This document shows, piece by piece, positions 44,256 through 55,929 of a stretch of 64,000 nt of DNA. The notes beneath the pieces were generated by a model. That model searched no databases. It worked only from the letters and a program-made list of their open reading frames with translations, and was not told where the DNA came from. The translations under genes were made by a program, and so were the position numbers. Position 1 is the first letter of the stretch. Each line of letters opens with the position of its first letter. This stretch comes from Rhizaria sp. SCN 62-66 (Eukaryota; Rhizaria, unplaced), in the NCBI GenBank assembly GCA_001724265.1, contig MEDY01000010.1, forward strand, positions 62,001-126,000. The letters run 5' to 3'.

Positions 44256-44926
44256 TTACTTGCGCTCGGAGTAGCCCCAGAAGCGTGGGGGCTTGAACTT
44301 CTCGTAGCGCGGCGCGTTCTCGGCGACGTACTGCTCCGTGGGTGCGAAGGAGCCGCTGGAGTACTTGCCGTCGACGGCCTCGCCTCCAGCGGTGGTGGTG
44401 AAGTGACGGGAGGACGCCATGGCCTGTGATGGGGGGGAACACGTGAGCACAAAGCAATAGATATCAGTAGAAATACCGCGTGAGACAATGTTCGCCTCAA
44501 AAACACATATAAATCTAGGTAATGTAATTGACATGTAGTCCTCTCTGAATAGCTCGTTTTAGCACTCCTAGATGAGTGAAATGTGTCCTGTTGTCATATG
44601 TAACGGACCTCCTGAGTCATGGTGCGCGCGAACTCAGCGCGGCGAACGGGGTTCGTGTTGATGTGGTACTCGTCGGGGGCGGGAAACGAAGCCGAAGAGA
44701 AGTTCTTGGTGGTGACGTAGGGAGCGTCTGTAGATAACGTTGATAGAGTAAGCGAGAGAGGATGTGACAATGGGGGGTGAGACTGGGTGCAGGTTGTTGT
44801 CACTGGGGATTGTTGGGATAGCGCGCATCCATCAGTTTTATCACTTAACCGGAATTCTTATAACGTACCATTGTTGTCAGTGTCACCATACTTCTGCTGC
44901 CACCAGTACTCGCCTGCAGTCTGCAT
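44256..44926 (-). CDS. Small 114-residue protein of unknown function, three exons
   Basis: Exons 44869-44926, 44609-44727 and 44256-44423 join cleanly (phases 1 and 0) into 114 residues, ending in TAA. The introns start with GTACGT and GTCCGT, the second being the only other +3 exception in the window. The protein begins MQTAGEYWWQQKYGDTDNND and is rich in Tyr, Phe, Pro and Asn. It has no signal peptide or membrane segment, and ends ENAPRYEKFKPPRFWGYSER plus Lys. Short aromatic, proline-containing proteins of this type include microtubule inner proteins, but I cannot show homology. There is an acceptor-like ACGTACAG about 10 bases upstream of the start, so a further 5' exon, coding or leader, is possible; see the block at 45105-45195. 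Divergent from the lipid-anchored protein gene. Confidence 0.75.
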
Positions 44927-45466
44927 GCTTGAGAGCTGTACGTGTGTGAAAAGGTAACGATCCGTTTCATCGTCAACAGGGTGAGAAAAAAGCAAGGACG
45001 GTTATACACGGTGTACACAGGTTTCGAAAGATAAAATCAGTACATCATATAAAACTAACACGAATATCATCTAACAAACGGACAACATTTTCATTGACGG
45101 ATGTATGAACGAGAACAGCTTGAACTCCTTGGTGCGATTCACGATCGTGACCGTGAACGGGCTCCGACTCTCGCCCAACCACCACATCTATTCCTCCTTT
45201 TTCGCAGATGTATACCTTGTCACGTAGACCATCAGTTAGAATGTAATTGCGTGCATACGAATTCATGTTTTCTCGCCTACCTATTTCTATTTTGTTTATG
45301 TCGTCACTCATCGTATTAACTGCTCTGGACCTATTTTTTTCCCACCCCCTTCGATCGGTAGAACTCTCTCTAACCTCCCCCCGAATACCTAGCTCCAGCT
45401 TCCACCAACTTGGTCAAAGCTCTCACCCAAGACCTTCTCAACCTAGCCCACCTTCCTTTTCACATA
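44927..45466. other. Divergent intergenic region with one GC-rich, coding-like block
   Basis: Promoter region for genes on both sides. About 90 bases at 45105-45195 have codon-like GC3 in both orientations, unlike the AT-rich DNA around them. This may be a missed exon of either neighbour. The rest is AT-rich, with a CT-rich stretch at 45330-45460 before the plus-strand start. Confidence 0.4.
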
Positions 45467-46513
45467 ATGGGTGCAACGTGCGCCAAAGAGCGCCAGAACT
45501 GGGAAGACGTGAAGCGCGGCCCCGACGAGAGCGTGTTCGTGGACCAGATGCCCGACAAGTTCATCTACGACATGCAGCACCTGCCGCGTGCGCCGCGCGA
45601 GCTGCGCGACAACCACATCGACACGAACCGCGGATCGAGTGCGTCGACGCGCAAGCTGGCCGCGGGCGGGAACCTGCCCGGCGACCCCGACGGCGACGGC
45701 GACACGGCCGCCGCCAACAACGGCGGCTGGGGCTCCGACGCCGAGACCGACCTGACCGACAACGAAACCCTCTCAGGGGCTCGCACAGCCGACCCCGACG
45801 GTGCGCCTCTGCCGCAGGTGAACCCTGAAGACGAGGGCGTCGAGGGCACGTCCTCCGGCGCCGCCAAGGTGATCCGGCCCTACCGGAACGAGCGCGCGCC
45901 CGTGGCCTCGCTCAGCGGGTCCCTGTACAAGGAGATGCCAGGCGACACAACGTTCAAGCCGGTCGCGGCCTCGGGCCTGGACGCCGCGGCCGCGGCCGCC
46001 ATGGTTGACGGCGGGACCAACGATCAATACCACATCATCCTGCCCGCGCGCCTGACTGCCGCGCGCGCCGGCGACGGCGGTGAGGGCGAGGAGCTCGCGC
46101 TGCTCATCAACGCCGCTGAGGCCGAGGTGACGGCACTCAACACGGGCGACGACAGCGAGGCGATGCGCAGGAAGGAGGCGAAGCGTAAGGAGGAGGAGAA
46201 GCTGCAACGCGTGAAGCGCATCGAGATGATGGCGCGCAAGTTCCCGCACTTCGTCATGGGGCTCCGCTCCGAGCGCGGCAAGATGTACGTCACCACCTCC
46301 AAGTACTTCACCTACAACCACGGCGTGGCGCGCAAGGGCTTGTCGAAGGACATCCGCATGGAGATTGCGCGCTCGCGGCGCCAGCGCGTCATCGCGAATG
46401 AGACAGAGCGCCAGCTCGTGCTCAAGTTCGAGGAGGACGAGGCCGCAGCTAAGGCGCTGCGCAAGGTCAACAAGGCTGCGGAGAACGCGGACAAGCAGAC
46501 GGCCTTCTTGTGA
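45467..46513 (+). CDS. Probably N-myristoylated and palmitoylated protein of unknown function
   Basis: 348 residues, one exon, stop TGA. The start MGATCAKERQNWEDVKRG has Gly2 and small residues suited to N-myristoylation, and Cys5 as a likely palmitoylation site; together these would tether it to a membrane. The start at 45467 is preferred for this reason, since the open frame upstream has no ATG and AT-rich codons. The middle (about residues 45-200) is low complexity. The C-terminal third is basic and helical: RKEAKRKEEEKLQRVKRIEM, then KFPHFVMGLRSERGKMYVTT, SKYFTYNHGVARKGLSKDIR and a charged coil to ADKQTAFL. I recognise no enzyme motif and no EF-hand. Convergent with the LSm gene. Confidence 0.82.
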   Translation: MGATCAKERQNWEDVKRGPDESVFVDQMPDKFIYDMQHLPRAPRELRDNHIDTNRGSSASTRKLAAGGNLPGDPDGDGDTAAANNGGWGSDAETDLTDNETLSGARTADPDGAPLPQVNPEDEGVEGTSSGAAKVIRPYRNERAPVASLSGSLYKEMPGDTTFKPVAASGLDAAAAAAMVDGGTNDQYHIILPARLTAARAGDGGEGEELALLINAAEAEVTALNTGDDSEAMRRKEAKRKEEEKLQRVKRIEMMARKFPHFVMGLRSERGKMYVTTSKYFTYNHGVARKGLSKDIRMEIARSRRQRVIANETERQLVLKFEEDEAAAKALRKVNKAAENADKQTAFL

Positions 46514-46832
46514 GTGCACCGCATCGCTTCCTGAATTATTGCACCTTGTCGTTGAGATCGCTTGCTGATGTGGGTGCTTTATCCAAAGTTATTGCAGCTT
46601 TTTGTTGCTGACGTGTGTGGGCCAGACGTGTAAACCCTGACTGGACGCTGAGTTTGTGTTCATACAATACAAAACATGTCAACTCGATATCAATGGTTGT
46701 AGTTCTTGTATTGTGTTTGAAAAATAAAACTATGTCAACTTGTGCTAATGTAACGAAAATGAACACAAAATGATCATTTTGTGCTTTGTGCTCTGTAAAG
46801 GTCTAGGTTTTCATGAGATGCGGGTTAGCGTT
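46514..46832. other. AT-rich gap between convergent genes
   Basis: 3' flanks of the lipid-anchored protein gene (+) and LSm10-like gene (-). An AATAAA lies near 46723-46728, about 210 bases after the plus-strand stop, and could be a polyadenylation signal. Nothing else is seen. Confidence 0.45.
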
Positions 46833-47684
46833 TTAACGAGAAGCATTGTAGTTGTTCCCGTCATAATGCCTATCGCGCTCAGAGCGATCACGGCTCGCCC
46901 CATTGGTATGGCTGTTGCCACTGCCACTGCGGCTGTTGTGATGACGCTGCTGCTGCGTTCCCCAATGAGTCTGAGCCTGACCCTGAGCCTGGCCCTGCGC
47001 CTGTGCCTGCGCCTGCGGTTGAGGTTGCTGTTGCTGTCGCTGCTGCGCTTGTGACTGCTGTTGGCCCCTCACGTTCCCACTGACAGAAACCACATTCACG
47101 CTCGCATTCCCCTCGGAGCGCTCGCCAAACACAATCGCCTCGGCCTGCGGCACGAATCGGCGCACCGGCGGCGCACCTCCCCCGCCCCCGTCTATAGTGA
47201 GTGCACCCGCACCAGCAGCCCCCGCCGCGCCAGTCACCCCGTCGCCCGCAGCGGCCGTCCCCGCGGTAACTGAGCCTGTGCGCGCGGAGGGCGGCGCGCG
47301 CTGGTGGCGCCGGTTCTTGTTCTGCGCGGCCGCGATGGCGCGGAGCTGCGCGTTCACGGCGTCGCCGACGCGGATATTCTTCGGGATGTGGACGTAGCGC
47401 ACGTGCCGGTTGCGCACCGTGTAGAGCGCGTAGTTGCGCGGCGGGGAGATGGCGTCCCAACCGCCCATGCGCGAGACGCGTGCGTTTTTGAGCGTGATGA
47501 CCCAGTCGTTTGTGGCGTTGGCGAGTAGACCGACGACCTCGTAGTCGCTCGTGAGCTCGACGCATATCTGCTTGTCATAAAGCGCGCGAAGAATGAAGCC
47601 CATAAGGTTGTCGCCGGGATGGGGCGGCACGCGGGGGGCAGTTGAGGCCGCGGATGACGCGCTGGGGGAGGACTGTGCGGACAT
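46833..47684 (-). CDS. LSm10-like Sm-fold protein with Gln/Gly/Ala-rich tail
   Basis: 283 residues, one exon, stop TAA. Residues about 25-120 have an Sm fold: helix LMGFILRALYDKQICVEL, Sm1-like strands with DYEVVGLLANATNDWVITLK, and Sm2-like RNRHVRYVHIPKNIRVGD. The last matches human LSm10 (GRNVRYVHIPDDV) closely. LSm10 and its SmD1/SmD3 relatives form heptamer rings on small RNAs; LSm10 itself belongs to the U7 snRNP that cleaves histone pre-mRNA. A long insert (VSRMGGWDAISPPRNYAL) lies between the motifs. The C-terminal half is Ala/Gly then Gln/Ala-rich, ending in an Asn/Arg/Ser segment, and looks disordered. The Sm-like assignment is good; LSm10 rather than another Sm-like protein is less sure. 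Confidence 0.8.
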   Translation of the reverse strand: MSAQSSPSASSAASTAPRVPPHPGDNLMGFILRALYDKQICVELTSDYEVVGLLANATNDWVITLKNARVSRMGGWDAISPPRNYALYTVRNRHVRYVHIPKNIRVGDAVNAQLRAIAAAQNKNRRHQRAPPSARTGSVTAGTAAAGDGVTGAAGAAGAGALTIDGGGGGAPPVRRFVPQAEAIVFGERSEGNASVNVVSVSGNVRGQQQSQAQQRQQQQPQPQAQAQAQGQAQGQAQTHWGTQQQRHHNSRSGSGNSHTNGASRDRSERDRHYDGNNYNASR

Positions 47685-48247
47685 GGGGTGGAGCGAAATC
47701 TGTTGTCACGAAAGCTCAACGAGAAAGTTGATTAGTTCTCCTCAATGGTCTATGCGTTAAGTATAATTAGAGATATACATATTTTATGAGGGTTCTCAAT
47801 TCATATTGCTGCCACACATCTGTTAACGGAAATATGAGAGCACGGCATGATGTTTAAGCTTGGTTCATCCTAATTTGACTAGTGTTTGAGAGCAAGACAG
47901 AGTTCGTAGATATGATGCTTATACTTGCACATATATCATCACACAAAACACGAACACAGTTGAAACACGTTTATACAGCGCATTAACCTAACGTAACGCT
48001 ATTTAATGTTGTTTGTCGCCATCAATTCCAGCTCTCGAACTGAGCACCGGGTTTAGAGTCATTCGCCACAATGGTAAGAAGTGCTATTTAGTACATGTAC
48101 TACAGAAAACCAGTGCAAAGGAGAGTAAAGTGTAATTGTATTATACAAAAAATACATATCAGGGCTATTTAATTCAAGGTTAATCAAAGATGCATTACTT
48201 AAACAGCATTAATAGTGCTGATACACGTTATCGCGATACTCGGAGAG
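47685..48247. other. AT-rich spacer between two minus-strand genes
   Basis: Promoter region of the LSm10-like gene and 3' flank of the giant gene. It is AT-rich throughout. I see no ORF with gene-like codons and no recognisable RNA gene. Confidence 0.5.
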
Positions 48248-51200
48248 TTACATCTTGGGTGCCTGGCTCATCAGAATGCGGCTCGACTTGGCCAGCAGGT
48301 CCCTCCCCACGCACACGGGGCACGCCATCGGCAGTGTCACCCCGCTTGACTGCACCGCCGCGAGCACTTGCGCGAGCAGCGTGGCCTGCACGTGTTCCAG
48401 CCCCGGCACCGCGGCCCTGACCAGCTCCGGCATGGCGGCGACCGGGGTCGCGTGGCCGCACGAGAAGGCGCACAGCACGTGCTCTGGCGTGGCAGCCAGC
48501 TCGGCGCAGATCAGTTCAAACGGGGCGAGGCCGGCGTCGGAGCCCAAGCGGGCAGGGCGGGCGGTCGCGCCCTCACTGGCACCGGCGGCCGCTACGGCGG
48601 TGGGTTGCGCTGCCAGGGCCGAAGCGACGGAAGCAGGGAACTGGGTGAACACGGTCGCCAGCGGGATGACAAGGGGGACCGGAGGCGTCGTGACGTCGTC
48701 ATCGTCGTTCACGCCGTTGCCGATGTTCGAATGTCGGCTGTTCTTGTTGCCGGTCATCGGTGAGCTAGCAGAGTGCGTGTGCGCAAAGAAAGGCTCAAAG
48801 ACTGCAGTGGCTTCTGACGCTGAGTGAGACACGATCGAGAGCACGCGCTGCCACAACTGAGGGTCCATCACAGTGCTCGTCTTGCCGCGACTGCTGGAGC
48901 TCGCCGCCAGTGAGCTCTCCGCCAGACTAGCACTCAACACCGCGTCCGCGTTGCTGGCTGAACTCACGGCAGCAGACTCGGCGCTCACGGAGTCAGCGTG
49001 CACGGCGAGTGCGGCCAGCGCGTTGACAGCAGTATCCGCGCCAGCAGCAGTTTCGCGGCGACGGCTCTGTTGCTGCGGATTGCGGTTGTTGCGACGCCGC
49101 TGGAGCAAGCTAAGAGTCGTAGTCGCGGCAACCGTCGCGTTCTCCGCAGTCGCCTGGCTGCCGTCGCAAGACTGCGGCCGCAGCGCCGCCTGGGCATCAG
49201 CAAGCTGGGTGAGCGTGAGCGCGTGCGCCTCGGGCGTCAGCGCCAGCGCGGCCGCCGCGGCAACGGCGACGCGCGGCGACAGCAGCAGCGGCAGCGCGAG
49301 CGGGTGCGCGGCGGGCGCCGCGCCCGAGCCCGGAGCGGCGGGGTGCGTGAGTGGCGCCTCAGCGAGCACTGCGGCGACGGCGGCCGCGGGGGGCAGGCCC
49401 GCCGTGTAGGGCGAGGACATGAGCAGGGAAGCGAGCGCGGGGCCAGCGGTGTCGACACCGGAGGCGGCAGCGGAGGCATTGCTCGCGTTCACGGTCGGCC
49501 CAGTCGCGGTTGCAAGAGTAGCGGGCGTGAGAAGCACCTGCTGCACGACCGACACTAGGGGCGGCAACGGGACTGCGAGCGTGTTGCGTGCGTGACCACA
49601 AACATGGCTAACGAGGCTCACGTCACGGAGAGAGGCCGTGAGCACACTGGCGTTGTCGGGAGCACACGCAAACATACTTGTTGTATCTGTGCTGGCGTCT
49701 GCAGTACTAGTGTTGACAACGAGAGGGGCGTGCAAGAACACGCCTGCCAGCACTGCGCCAACAGGGGCGACGGCAGCGGTCCAGCGGCTAGTCTTATTGC
49801 CGTTACAACTGGCAGTCATGACGGGCACGGGAAGACCAGGGCAGATACACTCAGTGAGGTACGCCTCGAGAGGCTGCAACGGCCATTGTGACAGGAGTGT
49901 CAGCACAGAAGTCGCAGCTTTAACGCCAGCGTGGCTGTTGATGCTGTTCGGAAGCTGCGACCAGGTTTGCGCCACGATGGGAGCCGCAGTTGCAGCCCAT
50001 GTAGAAGCAGCAGAAGTGACTGTGATTGCAGCTGCAGCAACAGTCGTCAAGCAACGGTTCACGGCAGCAGCCTCGAAAGCACTGAACGTCGAAGCAGACA
50101 GGTTGTGGCAAGAGGAGCTGTTCTGCGTGTGACCCGAGGCAGAAATGCAGACACGACAATCGGCAGGAGACACACACTTACTCGCGTTACAGGTGGCAGT
50201 GAGTCTAAGTAATGTCTCATGCAGCACAGGCAGCGCACGAGACCAGAACGCAGTCAGCATCAGCGCACGCACAGCTCCAATAAAGCCGTCGGAGACGCTC
50301 GACCCATCCGCGGTTGTGCTGAAGACTGTGACAGCACCAGAACCGAGCTGCGACACATGAGTAACGAGCGAACGGCCCGACTGAGAGCAGAGCAGCTGCA
50401 GCAAGCCCTTGCCAGACGACATACTAGACCGCGCAGAGGCTCCAGAGAAGGGCACGGCCAGCGGCGTCCAAGCAGCCATCATTTGCAGGGTCTGAGTTAG
50501 GCTTGAGTGCAAGAAGAGTTCAGCGGTCGGCACAGACAGCTGCAACGGCAGCGAAACGGTCGTCAGACTGGCAGAAGCGGCAGTGCTGCTGCTCGTGGAC
50601 ATTCCCGCGCTGTGGGTGGTGCTCTTCAACACCAAACGGTTGTTGGCGCTGCTGCTCGTAGTTGTGGCTGTAATTGAGTTTGCAGTTGTAACAGATGTGA
50701 AATGTTGGGCAGTTTCTGCGATCAGGGTCGGAGTAATCAGCAACCACTGAACAACCGTCGTCGCACCGGTGTCATTGCACGCACTCGCAAGCGCAGTCGG
50801 CCGGTAGGCTCCGTGGAGCGACAACATCGATGACACGCACAACGGCAAGAGCGAGGAACGGGTCTCGCTCAAGTCGTGCCACATACTAGGCATACTCTCT
50901 GACAGCGCGTAAACGACGTTAGGCTTGCTCACGCCATCACCAGCCTCATCATTGCCGTCATCGTTGTTGTCATCGTTGACGAGAGCAGAGTTCACGCGTG
51001 CAGAGAGAACACTGAAGTACTCGTCAGCCTCCTTGACCCGCTGCATGATTTTCTCGGTCCTGCTCGCCTCGTCCATCGCCGTCAGCCGCACCAACGCGTT
51101 GAGGTACGTCTCGACGACGGCGCGCACTAGCTTGCGCAGAGACGCCGGCACCTGCTGCGGCGGCTGGCCGCGGGCCGCGGCGGCCGAGGCGGCGGCGGCC

Positions 51201-54200
51201 GTCGTGCTGGCGAGCACGGACGCGGGGATGTGCGAGGCCCAGATCGAGCCGGACTTGCGGAAGCGCGCGACCATCACCGGCGTCACCACACCACGGGGCG
51301 CGGTGACACTCGCGCTCGCGTCCTGCTGAGTCGCGTGTGTACTGGGGATTAATGGAGTCGCTGCTTGGGGTGCGTTGCAGTCATACACAGAACAGTCAGT
51401 CGAAAGGAAGAGACTGTGAGCGCGTCCCTTAGCCTCTGCACTCAGCGCAATCGCGCTCACATTCACCACGTCAATCGCCGCAGCAGCAGACTTACCTGCG
51501 TCACGCCCACTGTAGCTCCCCGCGTTATTATTGGCGTTCGTAGCCAGCGGCGACTGCGAAAGCACCAACACGCCGCGCCTAAGCGCGAGGCGTCCGGCCG
51601 CGTTGGCGCCGGGGCCGCCGCCGACCGCGGCACTCGCCGACGGGGGCAGGCCGTCGGCGTGCGCGAGCGCGGCGGCGACCGCGGGGGCCACGGGGTAGCC
51701 CGGATCGAGCAGCTCGCATAGACGTTGCAGCCCGGCGCGCGGCAGCGTCGGTAGCAGTGAGGCGAGCAGGGAAATGTAGCCCGCGATGTTGTAGTGACTA
51801 GAGGCGGCGGCGGCGGCGGCGAGGGCGGCGGCCGGGGCGCACGCGAGAAGGGCCAGCGCGCGCGTGGCTGGAGGCAGCGCGGGCGCAGAGTGGGGCGGCG
51901 GCAGCGCGAGGGCCAGAGCAGCCGCGACACGGGGACTCAGGCGGCGCTTAACAGTGTGCTTACTTGCGGAAAGACGCTGTTTGTCACTGTCGATGTCAAT
52001 CATGATGTTCTTCGCATTACTCATGTGAGCATCAACGTCGCAGATGTTGTTGATCGTGCCGTTCGCATCTTCGTTGTTGTCGTCGTTCTTGGCAACAACC
52101 TCCGAGTCGACGACCGAGACGACGGACGACACAGTGCCCAACCTGGGGGACAATTGCTGCTCGCAGTCGCTCGCATTGGTGTCACGATCACTATCACTAT
52201 CGCCAGCCTGCGACGACAGCGCGGCCAGCGACACGCGTGACGCGCTGTGTCGCATGATCTCGCCGAGGCCCTCGCCCAGCTGGCTCAAATCGAAGTTGGG
52301 CACGGTGCCGACCGAGCCCAGCATCACGGGGCTGCGCACCGCCCTGTTGTACGCGCCCTGGCTGTGGCCGTGGCTCGGCGACGCGGCCGACGCAGAGCCC
52401 GACAGCGCGGGGGATCGGTTGCTCTCGAGCGGCGGCAGCGCGATGCCCGCGGCGGCCAGCGCAGCAGCCACGGCAGCCGCAGCCGGGTGCGGGGCGCGGC
52501 GCAGGAGTTTGTGATTGTACGGAGTGCCACCGGTCTCAGCGGCAGTAATGGAGCCGCTGTTAGCGTTAGCAGCGGCAGCGGCAGTAGCGGAAACGGCGCG
52601 AGGACGAGCGCTCCCGCTGATGCTGTTGATGGTGGTGGCAACGGCGCGCAGCGGTGTTGCGGTATCAATCCCGCTATTCGCAACAAAGTGAGGCGACCGG
52701 CTCGAATACACCGGCGTGAGAGAACTGCGACGACGATGACTGTGGTTGTGGGCGTAGTTGACTGCAATATCGCTGCCATCACCACTGCGGCGAGGCAAGG
52801 GCAAGGGCACGAGAGCGAACCCGTCATCGCCAGTGGCAGGGCTAGCGTTGCCAAGCTTGCTTGGGTCGAAGTCATCGGGAAGCGTCCCGACCACAGGGGC
52901 TCCCGGTGCAATGCCGCTCGCACTACTGAACACGACAGCGCTGCCGTCTCCAGTCGTGTTCAAGTGTTCCTCCGCGTTGCTGTACAGAGAGATGTCGTCA
53001 AAGACTCTCACAGTGACGCCGCTGTTGCTGCTGGCATTGCAAGCAGCAGTGCCGACAGGCGTAGCAACGCTCACAGAGGCAGCGATGGCTGCGATGTCGC
53101 GACTCACCAGCAGTTGCACACGCTTGCTCAGCGCACCAAGGCCAACTCGAGTGTCGCCTTCGTGCCGAGCTCGCGGGCGAACTGCAGCAGCAGCGCGCGC
53201 GACAATGGGCTCAGGCAGCGTCGTCACATGCGCCGAGAGCAGTGCGTACGCATAGCCGAGCCCCGTCACGGCCATGTCTTGCGGCGGCGCGTGCCGCAGC
53301 GCCGCGGTCAGCGCCTCGCGAGCCGCAGGGCCTTCTCCAGGCGGCGCGCGCGGCGGGGGCGGCCCCGCGGACGCGGAGGCAGAGGCGGCGAGAGTGAAGT
53401 ACAGGTCGCAATCGTCGGAGGACAGGGGATCGTTGGAATATGCGTCAAGATCTTCGGGGTGTTGACTGTGGTAGGGATCGTTTAAAGGGAGTGCCAAGCC
53501 GAGAAGAACAGCTAACTCGTTCACATGGGACTTAGACGTGGGCTTTGAGCGAGCGTATTTCGGCAGCGACTTGGTGTAAACTGTGAGGGCATTCGTATCG
53601 CTAACGCTACCGCAGCTCGTGTTTGCCGCAGCCGTCATGGCAGCATCAGAGCTTTCGCTCTCCGAGTCAGACTCAGATCCAGAGTGACTGCCGCTGTCGG
53701 CGTCACAGTCTGAGTCAGAGCTGACGCCGGTGATATGAGTGTGGCGCAGCCAGGGCGCGTTGATGGGGAAATCTTCGCCTGCAATGCGCGCGCTGACATC
53801 CCGGAGTCCGCCCTTCGTCGCCGCGCGGGTGGGGGACTTCGCGGCTGCAAGAGTGTTGTTGTGGAAGTTGCTGTTGTGGCGGGACACGAGCACGTATTCT
53901 CCGTCATTGCCATCCAAGTCCGAGTCACTGCCACCGACATTGTTGCCATCGTCGTCGCCGCCCTCCTCTTCTTCCTCTTCTTCGGCCAGCACAGCGACGG
54001 CGAGAGCTTCGCGTTCGACGCGCGCCAGAGCCATCAGGTTCAGACGCATCATGACGAGCTCAAGCGTGGCAGTGACGCCACCCGCCGCCATCAGGACTGC
54101 GCCAACGTCGGTGCTCAGGAGGTCCTTCTCGCGGCTCTGGGATGCGAGGCCGACACTCGCAGCAGACAGGGCAGCGCTCCACGCGCTATGACTACTATTG

Positions 54201-55929
54201 GCACTAGAAGTTGTCGTTGAGAATGCGGCTGCTGTCAGTGTGAGCAGCAGTGGCGTTGCGCGACGATCGCGCGCGAATGACAGAGCCAAGGACATTCCTG
54301 GGCCAGCAGCAGTGGCAGTGGTCGAGCCCGAGGTGGCGGCAGCCGCCGCAGCGGCGGCCGCGACGGCAATCACACTCCTGGACGCGGACTTGTTCGCATC
54401 GACAGCAGGAATCAGCGACCGCGCGTGCGAGGCCACAGCGCCTGCTGCGGCGTTCACGCTCGCGGGCTGCGACGCGAAGGCCGTAAGCGAGTGCAGCATC
54501 AGCAGCGTATGCGACACAGGGAGGGCGCGGCGGCGAGTCAAGACTGCGGCGGGCAGCATGCGGGCGCAGAGGGAGTCGAGAGCGACGGTCTCGTCCACGC
54601 TCACACCGGCGCCAGCGCCGCTGACTTCATTCACGCTCGCAGTAGCGTTTGCGGCTTTGTCAGTGCCAGAGTGCGAGGTAGCATTCGTATTCTTCGCGTT
54701 CAGAAGCAAGCGCAGCCATTGCCCGACGCCGGAGCCTGCGTCAGCAACGACAACACTTGCGGCCGCCCTGCCGTTGCGCCGACTCGCACTCGCAGCGTTC
54801 GCGGCTGCGGCGGCCTTGACACTGGCGTTGGCGTCGGAGCCAGTGTACAGAGCAGTCGCGGCGCCGCCGGTGCGGGCAAGCCATGCGACCGCCGCGGCAG
54901 TCTCGCTCTCGGCCGACTCCGCGGCGGCGTTGAGCAGCCCGCTCTGCTGCATGGCGAGGCGGCGTGCAGAGTCGGCGGCCTGCAGAGCGTGGCTGTGGGC
55001 GGCGAGCTCAGCCTGAGATGCGAGACCGAGATCGGTGACGAGCGGGGAAGCAGCAACGTCCCAGACCGTCCACTCGTGTACTGCCTCCACGTCGACAGCG
55101 GCGCCACTGTCAGCACTCTTCGTGATTGCAGACACGGACTCAATAACGGCGTTCTTGAGCGACATAAGCGCATCCTCAGCTTCCGTAGCCGCAGCTTCGG
55201 CCGCCGCGGCCACAGCTTCCTGCTCGGCGGCCTCAGCGCTAGCAAGCACCAGCGCACGCAGTTGCGTGAGCGCGTACAGAGTCACAAGCGTCGCCGTCAC
55301 AGTCGCCTCAGAAGAGACGATTGCGGGGACGACGGCGCCTGATGCGACTGCGGCGGCGCCGGCAGCAGTGTCGAGCGTGGCAGCCAGTGCAGCGGCATCA
55401 ACACCGGCAAAGACCGATGACGGCGGGAAGGACAGCGCGCGGGGAGCGACGGACGCGGCCGCGAACGAGCGCAGCGCGTGTGATGGCCGGCGCCACGCAG
55501 CGACAGCGTTAGTGCCCATCGAGCCCGAAGCACTGCGACGAGAACGAGACTGCTGCTGTCGGAGTTGAGCACTGGAAGGTGCATACGAATCCCACAGCGT
55601 TGCCAGAGTCGCCTCGGTCGTGAAGGCAGAGGCAGATGCGGAGTGGCTTGCACGCAGCGCCGCAGCAGCTGCGGCAGCAACAGCAGCGGGACCAGCGGCC
55701 GCAGAAACAGCTAGGGCGTTGGAAGCTGTGGAAGCTGCCGTGGTTGCGTTGGTAGGCAGCGGCGGGTAGCCCAACGTGACCGAGCAAACGAGCGAAGACA
55801 CATCGGGCCAGATCGTCGTCGTGGCAGCAGCAGCACTAGTGTTTGCAGTGACAGAGTCGCTACTCACGACTGGCGTCAAGACAGTTGCTGGCTGTTCGAT
55901 GCTTGCGTGTGCGGTGTCGCTGCGATCAC

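Noticed and set aside
45045-45311. 88-codon minus-strand ORF starting MSDDINKIEIG
   Set aside because: Low GC third positions in this frame. The only gene-like composition in the area is in another frame, reported as a possible exon instead.
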